From: Hyphomicrobiales bacterium
GTDB taxonomy: Bacteria; Pseudomonadota; Alphaproteobacteria; Rhizobiales; Xanthobacteraceae
DNA length: 10,824 bases
Direction: 5' to 3'
Assembly: GCA_003164375.1 (NCBI GenBank)
Contig: PLTE01000229.1
Span: 3,451 to 14,274 of the forward strand
Shown in pieces: positions 1-5,518 of this stretch. Under the pieces are notes generated by a model. The model was not told where the DNA came from. It saw only the letters and a list, made by a program, of their open reading frames with translations, and searched no databases. The position numbers were made by a program, and so were the translations under genes. Within the stretch, counting starts at the first letter, position 1, and every line of letters starts with the position of its first letter.

Positions 1-196
1 GCACGATGGCGTTGGAAACCAGATAGCTCGTCAGGATATAGGTGCTTTGATCCTGGCTGGCGCCCAGGCTGCCGGCGATATGGCGCAGCGCCACGTTGGC
101 GATGGTGGTGTCGAGCGCCTGCATCAGCGTGGCGAGGATCACACAGACGGTAATCGCGCCGCGATTGGTACCGTCCGCCTTGGATTCGCCTGCCAT
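1..196 (-). CDS. emrB: EmrB/QacA-type MFS drug efflux transporter, N-terminal fragment
   Basis: Only the first 65 codons are present; the gene runs off the left edge. The product begins with a short polar stretch (residues 1-12), then a hydrophobic first membrane helix containing LATLMQALDTTIANVAL (residues 21-37), followed by RHIAGSLGAS and TSYLVSNAIV. This LD-T-I-NVAL signature at the end of helix 1 is typical of the 14-helix DHA2 family (EmrB, QacA), inner-membrane proton antiporters that export lipophilic drugs. Start: ATG at 196, with a good ribosome site GGGGAG at 201-206. It lies only 12 bases after the emrA stop, so the two are almost certainly co-transcribed; EmrB would pair with EmrA and an outer-membrane channel. 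Substrate unknown. The symbol reflects family membership, not proven orthology. Confidence 0.85.
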   Translation of the reverse strand, partial: MAGESKADGTNRGAITVCVILATLMQALDTTIANVALRHIAGSLGASQDQSTYILTSYLVSNAIV

Positions 197-208
197 GACG
201 CTCCCCAA

Positions 209-1369
209 TTAAAACAAGTGCGGGAAGCCGCGCGCATGGCCGGTGTCGACATCGACCTCGACGCTCATTCCGGCGCGCAGCGACGGCTGGTTTTTATCGC
301 TTGTGTCGATGTGTACGCGAATTGGGATGCGCTGCACCACTTTTACCCAATTGCCGCTGGTGTTCTGCGCGGGCAGCATCGCGAATTGCTGTGCCGCTGC
401 CGGGCTGATGCTTTCGACGGTGCCGTGCCATTTCAAATTCGGAAAAGCGTCCACCGTCACGGTGACCGGCTGCCCGGGCCGCACATAGGTCATCTCCGTC
501 TCTTTTGGGTTCACCTCGACCCAAACGTGGTCGGTATCGACGAGAAAGAAGGCGGTCGTTGACGCCGCGAGGTACTTGCCGGGTGCGGTCGATGGCACGT
601 TGGTCACGATGCCGCCGAACGGCGCCCTCACGACGGTGTGATCAAGCTGGCGTTGCGCCTCGTTGACCTGCGCCTGGGCTTGCGAGTACTGCGGGCGCTC
701 CGTCACCGGAATAGTCTGATCGCCGCCCAGCTTTGCCAATTGTACCGCGGCTTGCTGGCGCAGCGATTCGAGCTTGCTCTTATCGACATCGAGGCTGGCT
801 TTGGCCTGATCGTAGTTGGATTGCGGAACGGTGTTGCTGCGCAAAAGCATCTGGGCGCGATCGTAATTTATCTGATCCAACTCGACCTGCGCCTGCTGCG
901 CGGCAGCGTCGCTCAGCATGCGTGTGTAGTCCTCCTCCATCGACTTGAGGGTCAGCGCCGTCCCCGCAAGATTGGCCTTGGCGTTTTCGAGCGCGATCTG
1001 GAACTGCAGAGGGTCGAATCGGTAGAGAACCTGGCCGGCGACAACGTGCTGATTTTCGGTGACGTTCACTTCCTTGACGATACCGGAGATATCGGTCGTG
1101 ACGCCGACGGTCTCGGCATCCACATAAGCGTCGTCTTCAGACATGATCTGGCCGCCGGTTACGTACCAATAACAGCTGACGAGGAGCGCGAGCGGCAGCA
1201 GCCCAAACAGCCCCCAGCGCGCCCAACCCCGCCTCGACCGCGGTAGTTTTGCTTTAGGGGGTGGCTCGTGGGATTTCGTGCCGGGCGCACGCGGAGCCGG
1301 CACCGTCGGCGGCGACTCGCGTATTTCCGGCTTTTCCTCGCGCGGGGGCGGGACGGGCTGGACCGACAT
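209..1369 (-). CDS. emrA: EmrA/HlyD-family membrane fusion (periplasmic adaptor) protein
   Basis: 386 residues, a normal length for EmrA. The order is: a proline-rich, charged cytoplasmic N-terminus (1-49), one membrane helix (about 51-70), the conserved DDAYVDAE stretch (79-86), the first half of the biotinyl-lipoyl-like domain (GIVKEVNVTENQHVVAGQVL, 96-115), a long alpha-hairpin/coiled coil (about 122-245), the second lipoyl half with VRAPFGGIVTN (247-257), and a beta-barrel region carrying SGNWVKVVQRIPIRV (338-352), which is diagnostic of EmrA-type adaptors. Family role: bridges the inner-membrane EmrB pump to an outer-membrane TolC-like channel. It sits between marR and emrB on the same strand, so the MarR protein probably represses it. 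Start ATG at 1369, with GGGAG 11 bases upstream. The 40-residue proline/charged N-terminal tail is somewhat longer than in E. coli EmrA. Confidence 0.93.
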   Translation of the reverse strand: MSVQPVPPPREEKPEIRESPPTVPAPRAPGTKSHEPPPKAKLPRSRRGWARWGLFGLLPLALLVSCYWYVTGGQIMSEDDAYVDAETVGVTTDISGIVKEVNVTENQHVVAGQVLYRFDPLQFQIALENAKANLAGTALTLKSMEEDYTRMLSDAAAQQAQVELDQINYDRAQMLLRSNTVPQSNYDQAKASLDVDKSKLESLRQQAAVQLAKLGGDQTIPVTERPQYSQAQAQVNEAQRQLDHTVVRAPFGGIVTNVPSTAPGKYLAASTTAFFLVDTDHVWVEVNPKETEMTYVRPGQPVTVTVDAFPNLKWHGTVESISPAAAQQFAMLPAQNTSGNWVKVVQRIPIRVHIDTSDKNQPSLRAGMSVEVDVDTGHARGFPHLF

Positions 1370-1423
1370 TTCCCAGATGACTCCCGTATTGACGTGAATA
1401 TCTCGGCTTTTTAGGCCGCCCTA

Positions 1424-1435
1424 TCGGAATTCCGA
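1424..1435. repeat. 12-bp perfect palindrome between marR and emrA
   Basis: TCGGAATTCCGA is perfectly self-complementary and lies 55 bases upstream of the emrA start, in the 86-base gap after marR. Eight bases further toward marR is a GATAAGTG copy (1442-1449), which resembles the half-sites found before marR. It may be part of a second operator or a small internal control element, but a 12-bp palindrome can occur by chance. No promoter hexamers are convincing here. Confidence 0.3.
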
Positions 1436-1455
1436 CTCGATGATAAGTGTTCCTT

Positions 1456-1938
1456 TCACCCGGCGCGACGCGTGCCGGCTGTGCCGCGGGAGGGCCTCTG
1501 CTGGATCGCCTGACGCAGGTTTTCTTTCATGATTGCGAGCTGCGCGACCATGCGTTCGACGGCGTCCCGCTCAACACCGACGAGTGCCGTCGTCATCATC
1601 GCCTCGCCGAGATCGCCCAACCGCTCAAGCAGCGGACGGGCCGTTGCCGTCAGGTAAAGCCGTTTGGCGCGGCGATCGTTGGGGTCGGCGCGGCGCTCGA
1701 TCAGGCCGCAGTCGCACAGCCGGTCGAGTAGCCGCGTCAGCGTGATCGGCTGCAAGTCGAGCATTTCGGCAAGCTCCGACTGCTTAAGCCCCTCGAACCG
1801 GTCGAGCCGCACCAAGACCGCCCACTGCGCCCGGGTAATGCCGAATTGCCGGGCTTTGTAGTCCGAATAGGTCCGCAGCATTCGGGCTGCGTCGTTGAGC
1901 GAAAAGGCGAATTCTCTGTTAAGTGAGCGGGGAAGCAT
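1456..1938 (-). CDS. MarR-family transcriptional regulator of the efflux operon
   Basis: 160 residues, usual for MarR. Helical dimerisation segments flank a winged helix-turn-helix at about 37-100: ITRAQWAVLVRLDRFEGLKQSELAEML, then the recognition region DLQPITLTRLLDRLCDCGLIERR (61-83) and the wing DPNDRRAKRLYLTATA (85-100). The DxNDRRAKR-L-LT pattern is the family hallmark. Known family role: a dimeric repressor that releases DNA when phenolic or lipophilic ligands bind. It is the first gene before emrA and emrB on the same strand, as in E. coli mprA-emrAB, so local autorepression plus efflux control is the natural inference. Start ATG at 1938, with GAGG five bases upstream. Paired CTTAT/ATAAG sites lie immediately upstream. 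The C-terminal tail (about 148-160) is rich in Arg and Gly. Confidence 0.93.
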   Translation of the reverse strand: MLPRSLNREFAFSLNDAARMLRTYSDYKARQFGITRAQWAVLVRLDRFEGLKQSELAEMLDLQPITLTRLLDRLCDCGLIERRADPNDRRAKRLYLTATARPLLERLGDLGEAMMTTALVGVERDAVERMVAQLAIMKENLRQAIQQRPSRGTAGTRRAG

Positions 1939-1948
1939 GGAGGCCTCA

Positions 1949-1984
1949 ACTTATATACAGCTAACCTAACATAAGTGAGCTTAT
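1949..1984 (-). promoter_or_regulatory. Candidate MarR operator/promoter before marR
   Basis: Three half-sites alternate in orientation: ACTTAT (1949-1954), ATAAGTGAG (1971-1979) and CTTAT (1980-1984). ACTTAT/ATAAGT form an inverted repeat with a 16-base spacer. ATAAG-TGAG-CTTAT is a tighter perfect inverted repeat. The stretch is unusually AT-rich for this window and, on the minus strand, contains a TATATAAG element (1949-1956) that could serve as a -10 box 11-18 bases before the ATG. Overlap of palindromes and promoter right at the start of a MarR gene is the usual arrangement for autorepression. Binding is inferred, not shown. Confidence 0.5.
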
Positions 1985-2007
1985 TAAATATTGGCCGACA
2001 TTTAAGC

Positions 2008-2022
2008 GCAGGGCAGCCCTGC
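2008..2022. repeat. 15-bp palindrome between macrodomain gene and marR
   Basis: GCAGGGC-A-GCCCTGC is a perfect inverted repeat around a single central base. In RNA it would fold as a six-pair GC-rich stem with a three-base loop. It lies 33 bases after the macrodomain stop and 69 bases before the marR start, in a 117-base gap. It could weakly stop macrodomain transcription, but no T-tract follows it on the minus strand. It could also be a protein-binding site. Confidence 0.35.
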
Positions 2023-2055
2023 AATTGGATCATCGCTAAGCGGGCGCCGTTTGCC

Positions 2056-2619
2056 TCAGGCTAGACCGGGCTCGGCCAAAGCCGCGAGATGATATTCTGC
2101 GGAACTCAGCGAAAAGCAGCAAAACACGACCCGCTCGATGCCGCGCGGGGACGTCGATATTTCCGCGGCCACTGTGGCCGCCGCGATACGTGCAGCGCGA
2201 TCCGCTGGGAATCGATAAACGCCGGTTGAGATTGCTGGAAAGGCGATCGATACCAGACCGTGGGCGGCGGCAAGACGTAGTGCCGTGCGATAGCAGGAGG
2301 CGAGCAATTCATTCTCGCCGGCGCCACCCCCGTGCCACACCGGCCCGACCGCGTGGATGACGTGCTTTGCCGGCAGCCGATAGCCGAGCGTGATCTTTGC
2401 CGATCCGGTCTCGCAGCCGCCGAGTGTTCGGCACTCGGCGAGCAGTTCGGGTCCTGCCGCGCGATGGATGGCGCCGTCGACACCGCCGCCGCCGAGCAAA
2501 GATTCATTTGCCGCGTTGACGATGGCGTCGACCGCAAGCGTGGTAATATCAGCGACGCAGACTTCGAGCCGACCGGAGCCGACTGCGGTGGTATGCAACG
2601 CTGGCGGCACATCGGACAT
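2056..2619 (-). CDS. Macrodomain protein, predicted O-acetyl-ADP-ribose deacetylase / ADP-ribosyl hydrolase
   Basis: 187 residues, essentially one macrodomain (about 18-180). Visible landmarks: VADITTLAVDAIVNAAN (22-38), with the catalytic or ribose-contacting Asn of NAAN; the loop GGGGVDGAIHRAAG (43-56), characteristic of the MacroD/YmdB class; VIHAVGPVW (87-95); and the phosphate-binding loop AFPAISTGVYRFP (126-138). Known activity of this class: hydrolysis of O-acetyl-ADP-ribose (the sirtuin by-product) and removal of mono-ADP-ribose from acidic residues. It is a soluble cytoplasmic enzyme. It starts 39 bases after the patatin gene on the same strand, so read-through is likely. Start ATG at 2619; the ribosome site is weak. 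No adjacent ADP-ribosyltransferase or DarT toxin is present, so an antitoxin role has no support here. Exact substrate is open. Confidence 0.9.
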   Translation of the reverse strand: MSDVPPALHTTAVGSGRLEVCVADITTLAVDAIVNAANESLLGGGGVDGAIHRAAGPELLAECRTLGGCETGSAKITLGYRLPAKHVIHAVGPVWHGGGAGENELLASCYRTALRLAAAHGLVSIAFPAISTGVYRFPADRAARIAAATVAAEISTSPRGIERVVFCCFSLSSAEYHLAALAEPGLA

Positions 2620-2658
2620 TGTTTAAAGCTTACGGCAGGAAAATTTCAGCGAATACAA

Positions 2659-3759
2659 TCAAGCCCATTCCGCCTGCGCTTCAGCCCGCAAGTCAACGGT
2701 ACTCTTCACCCCGATATCGTCGAAATGCTCGTCCAAGAACCGCCGCGCGGCGCGCTTGCCGCTGACATGCAGCATGTCGAAAAAATCGTAATCGGTCGAA
2801 AGCTTGCTGACGGCATCGAAATGGGTGCCGAAGCGGTCGAGCACGATACGGTGAATCTTGATGCGTCGGTACTCGCCGACCCTGGTGCCGTGCGGCAGCC
2901 GGCCGTCGTCGATCAAGCGGGCGACAAATTCGATGGCGCGATATTCGCTGATCAGCGAGGAGTTAAAGGTGATCTCGTTGATGCGGTTCATGATCTCACT
3001 GGACGACGTCGGCGTCGCCTCGCGCACCAGCGGATTGATCTGAACCACCAGCACATCCTCGGTCGTGGTGGCTCGGAAAAATGGAAAAATGACCGGATTG
3101 CCGAGATAGCCGCCATCCCAATATGGCACGCCGTCGATTTCGACCGCGCGGAACATCAGCGGCAAACATGCCGACGCCATCACCGCATCGGCGCTGATAT
3201 TGTCGCGGCTAAAGATGCGCACCCGACCCGTCTGGACATTGGTCGCTGAAATGAAGAGCTGCAAGTCGGAGTTAGCGCGCAGCACGTCGAAATCGACGAA
3301 GCGCTCAATGAGATCTTTCAGTGGATTGATATTGAGCGGATTGGTGTCGTAAGGCGAAAAGTAACGCGCCATCGCATCGAACCACGCTTGTACTGGGGTT
3401 CCTTCGAGCGGCGTAAACGACAATAACCGCTCCATCACCGCCCGCTGCATCGCCGGCAGATTGCCGGTGCTCGACACCGAGCGCCAGAAATCGGCCAGTC
3501 TTTTTTGCGCCTCCTCGCGTCCGCCCCGGCAAAGTCCATCGGCCAACATCACGGCATTGATCGCGCCCGCCGAGGCGCCGGAAATGCCCTCGATCGACAG
3601 CCGCTCATCGCTCAAAAGCTGGTCGAGCACGCCCCAGGTGAAAGCGCCATGCGCACCGCCGCCTTGCAGGGCAAGATTGATGCGCTTGGTTTTAGTTGAG
3701 GGCGTAGCCGCCTTATCCGACGCGCGGCCGGGCAACAGCGTGTTGAGGATGTTTTTCAT
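2659..3759 (-). CDS. Patatin-like phospholipase / acyl hydrolase
   Basis: 366 residues. The patatin catalytic elements are complete: oxyanion loop GGGAHG (33-38), nucleophile elbow GASAG with Ser63 (61-65), and the catalytic Asp215 in WDGGYLGN (214-221), giving the Ser-Asp dyad. The C-terminal part (about 240-350), with NRINEITFNSSLISEYRAIE, resembles the extra domain often fused to bacterial patatins of this size (DUF3734-like, from memory). There is no signal peptide or membrane helix: the N-terminus is short, polar and basic, so it should be cytoplasmic. Family members hydrolyse phospholipid or other acyl esters. It lies 73 bases after bdhA and 39 bases before the macrodomain gene on the same strand. 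The bdhA neighbour suggests, without proving, a part in lipid or polyhydroxybutyrate turnover. Start ATG at 3759, with GGAA eight bases upstream. Confidence 0.92.
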   Translation of the reverse strand: MKNILNTLLPGRASDKAATPSTKTKRINLALQGGGAHGAFTWGVLDQLLSDERLSIEGISGASAGAINAVMLADGLCRGGREEAQKRLADFWRSVSSTGNLPAMQRAVMERLLSFTPLEGTPVQAWFDAMARYFSPYDTNPLNINPLKDLIERFVDFDVLRANSDLQLFISATNVQTGRVRIFSRDNISADAVMASACLPLMFRAVEIDGVPYWDGGYLGNPVIFPFFRATTTEDVLVVQINPLVREATPTSSSEIMNRINEITFNSSLISEYRAIEFVARLIDDGRLPHGTRVGEYRRIKIHRIVLDRFGTHFDAVSKLSTDYDFFDMLHVSGKRAARRFLDEHFDDIGVKSTVDLRAEAQAEWA

Positions 3760-3791
3760 GGGTCATTCCGGGTTGCGCGCGATGCGAAGCT

Positions 3792-3820
3792 GGGATCCGT
3801 GGCCCCAAAAAGTCGATCCC
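3792..3820. repeat. Inverted repeat in the bdhA-patatin gap
   Basis: GGGATC (3792-3797) and GATCCC (3815-3820) are inverted copies separated by 17 bases. This is inside the 73-base gap between bdhA and the patatin gene. The stem is short, the loop long, and the T-run on the minus strand lies inside the loop, so this is not a standard terminator. It may be a weak mRNA structure between the two genes, or chance. Confidence 0.2.
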
Positions 3821-3832
3821 GGAATTACGATC

Positions 3833-4615
3833 TCATTCCGCCGTCCAGCCGCCATCGATCGAAAGATTGGCGCCGGTGATCGATTTCGCCGCGTCGGAAC
3901 ACAGATAGAGGAAGAGATCGGCGACTTCGTCGACACCAACAAACTCCTTGGTCGGTTGGGCGGCCAGAAGGACGTCGCGCTTGACCTGCTCCTCGGTCAT
4001 GCCGCGTGCTTTGGCGGTATCTGGGATCTGCTTTTCGACCAGCGGAGTCCATACATAGCCCGGGCTGACGCAATTGCAGGTAATGCCGAAGGTCGCGACC
4101 TCAAGCGCCACCGTTTTTGTCAGTCCGGCAATCCCATGTTTGGCCGTGACATAGGCGGACTTGAACGGCGACGCGACCAGCGAATGCGCCGAAGCCGTAC
4201 TGATGATCCGGCCCCATTTGCGCGACTTCATCCCTGGCACCGCCGCGCGGATAGCATGGAACGCCGCCGATAGGTTGATGGCAATAATCTGATCCCATTT
4301 CTCGATTGGAAAGTCCTCGATCGGGGATACGAACTGGATGCCGGCGTTGTTCACCAGCACGTCAAGCGTGCCGAAGGTTTTTTCGCTGGTCTGCACCATT
4401 GCGGCGATTTCAGCCGGCTTGGTCATGTCGGCGCCCGAATAGATCGCCTTGACTTTAAATTCCGCCTCGATGCCGGCACGTTCCTTTTCGATTGCCGCCG
4501 CGTCGCCGAAGCCGTTGATCGTGATATTGGCGCCTTGTGAGGCGAGCGCGCGCGCAATAGCCAGACCGATGCCGGAGGTCGAACCGGTCACCAGTGCGGA
4601 CTTTCCTTTCAGCAT
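3833..4615 (-). CDS. bdhA: D-3-hydroxybutyrate dehydrogenase (SDR family)
   Basis: 260 residues from ATG 4615, the usual length. It oxidises D-3-hydroxybutyrate to acetoacetate with NAD+, the step that follows polyhydroxybutyrate depolymerisation. SDR features: cofactor loop TGSTSGIG (10-17), NNAG (89-92), and catalytic Ser142, Tyr155 and Lys159 (YVTAK). The substrate-pocket residues known from the Pseudomonas fragi enzyme are all in place: Gln94, His144, Lys152, Gln196 and Trp257, which raises this above a generic reductase call. The last residues, SIDGGWTAE, are also typical. The reading frame stays open upstream to a GTG at 4678, but those 21 residues (with PFGRLQWRYP) match no SDR N-terminus, and ATG 4615 has a G-rich tract (GGGGG) seven bases upstream. 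It leads the minus-strand series toward the patatin and macrodomain genes. Confidence 0.93.
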   Translation of the reverse strand: MLKGKSALVTGSTSGIGLAIARALASQGANITINGFGDAAAIEKERAGIEAEFKVKAIYSGADMTKPAEIAAMVQTSEKTFGTLDVLVNNAGIQFVSPIEDFPIEKWDQIIAINLSAAFHAIRAAVPGMKSRKWGRIISTASAHSLVASPFKSAYVTAKHGIAGLTKTVALEVATFGITCNCVSPGYVWTPLVEKQIPDTAKARGMTEEQVKRDVLLAAQPTKEFVGVDEVADLFLYLCSDAAKSITGANLSIDGGWTAE

Positions 4616-4835
4616 GACAACCCCCAATTCATCAGGATACCGCCACTGAAGGCGGCCAAATGGTGCCAGAACTTTCACAGACCGCCTAGAATGTGGGGCC
4701 CTTCTTATTGGGGCGCAACGTAAAAAATGGCCGGAGCGTCACGTTTTCGCGATCCCACAACAATCGGCTACAATACCGAAAAGGGCACCAAGGGCACTTG
4801 TAGCTGCCAGGTTGGGGCATGAGAGTGACCGAGCA
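4616..4835. promoter_or_regulatory. Divergent intergenic region between bdhA and zur
   Basis: These 220 bases separate two divergent genes and must hold both promoters. A hairpin CCGCC-ACTGAA-GGCGG (4640-4655) lies in the bdhA leader, 25 bases before its start. A TACAAT hexamer (4769-4774) could be a plus-strand -10 box for zur, though no good -35 box is found at the right distance. A tandem nine-base repeat, AAGGGCACC/AAGGGCACT (4781-4798), sits 38 bases before the zur start. I saw no recognisable Zur-box palindrome. Confidence 0.35.
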
Positions 4836-5324
4836 ATGACGCGCATGCCGCGAACGATTTTTCCTGCCCCCGACCACGATCATGAGCGTTGCGCCAGCGC
4901 AGCGATCGCACATGCCGAGGCGCAATGCATGGCGCGTGCGCAACGGCTCACGCCGATGCGCCGGCAGGTGCTCGAGGCGCTTCTGGCAAGTCACAAACCG
5001 CTCGGCGCCTACGAGATCATCGAACGCTTGGCCGACACCGACCGCCCTGCCCCGATCTCGATCTATCGTGCACTCGATTTCCTGCGTGAAAACGGTTTCG
5101 TCCATCGCATCGAGAGCCGCAATGCCTTTGTCGCCTGCGTACACGACCACGGCGGCGACGATCTCGTCGTATTCCTGATCTGCGAACGTTGCGGTGCGGT
5201 CGGCGAGGCGCCAGGCGGCACCGCGGCGGAAGCGCTCAAAGTATCCGCGCGCGCGGCGGGCTTTTTGCCAAAAAGTCCGCTGATCGAGGTCGCCGGCATT
5301 TGTTCGCATTGTCGCGAACGATGA
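4836..5324 (+). CDS. zur: Fur-family regulator, probable zinc-uptake repressor Zur
   Basis: 162 residues from ATG 4836. A winged-helix DNA-binding half (about 30-95) with RLTPMRRQVLEALL, GAYEIIERL and PISIYRALDFLRENGFVHRIES is followed by a dimerisation half. By-eye alignment with E. coli Zur is close: NxFV-C, FLICERCGAVGE and GICSHC. The structural zinc site is intact: Cys116, Cys119, Cys156, Cys159. For the sensory site, His90, Cys101 and Glu124 align, but the expected fourth ligand position holds Asp (109), with His103 and His105 nearby. A His/Cys-rich N-terminus (DHDHERC, 13-19) is extra. Zur with zinc represses zinc importers. Start choice: an in-frame TTG lies at 4812 (170 residues), but ATG 4836 is preceded by GAGAG and gives the usual length. 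It is divergent from bdhA and 194 bases before ispG on the same strand. Target genes are not in the window. Confidence 0.85.
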   Translation: MTRMPRTIFPAPDHDHERCASAAIAHAEAQCMARAQRLTPMRRQVLEALLASHKPLGAYEIIERLADTDRPAPISIYRALDFLRENGFVHRIESRNAFVACVHDHGGDDLVVFLICERCGAVGEAPGGTAAEALKVSARAAGFLPKSPLIEVAGICSHCRER

Positions 5325-5444
5325 GGCGGCTGTTCCATCACGGCGGGGTTTGTTCGGGTCAGGTCGCTGGTCCCGGGCCGTTGTCCCGGCCGCGCATAGG
5401 TAGCGGCGGGCCTCCTCGTCAACCGGCCCCGGTGACGCTATATG

Positions 5445-5477
5445 CAGGGAACGCTCCCCTGCCCGCCTTTTGCGGGC
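5445..5477 (+). promoter_or_regulatory. Two tandem hairpins in the ispG leader
   Basis: CAGGG-(7)-CCCTG (5445-5461) is followed, sharing one base, by GCCCGC-CTTTT-GCGGGC (5461-5477). Both end 41 bases or more before the ispG ATG and 29 before its ribosome site. The second is a stable six-pair GC stem but lacks a following T-tract, so it is not a clear terminator. TATATG (5439-5444) just upstream might be a -10 element. A structured leader or weak attenuator between zur and ispG is possible. Confidence 0.3.
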
Positions 5478-5518
5478 TCGAGGGCTGCTAGCCGGATTGC
5501 CGCGATAAGGACTCAACC

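Noticed and set aside
638..1246. Plus-strand frame of 202 codons opposite emrA
   Set aside because: It lies wholly antisense to a clear EmrA protein, and its Leu/Arg-rich translation resembles no family.
2056..2619. Macrodomain gene as the antitoxin of a DarTG-like toxin-antitoxin pair
   Set aside because: No ADP-ribosyltransferase toxin is adjacent; the neighbours are a patatin and a MarR regulator, and the protein looks like the MacroD/YmdB hydrolase class.
2332..3249. Long plus-strand reading frame (305 codons) opposite the patatin and macrodomain genes
   Set aside because: It spans two genes with intact catalytic motifs on the other strand, and its translation has no recognisable domain; it is an effect of GC-rich codon bias.
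3833..4678. Longer bdhA starting at GTG 4678
   Set aside because: The extra 21 residues do not fit any SDR N-terminus, and a proper ATG with a G-rich ribosome site lies at 4615.
4686..5516. Minus-strand frame of 276 codons opposite zur
   Set aside because: It covers the zur gene, whose zinc-ligand Cys and helix-turn-helix are unmistakable; the antisense product is Arg-rich without motifs.
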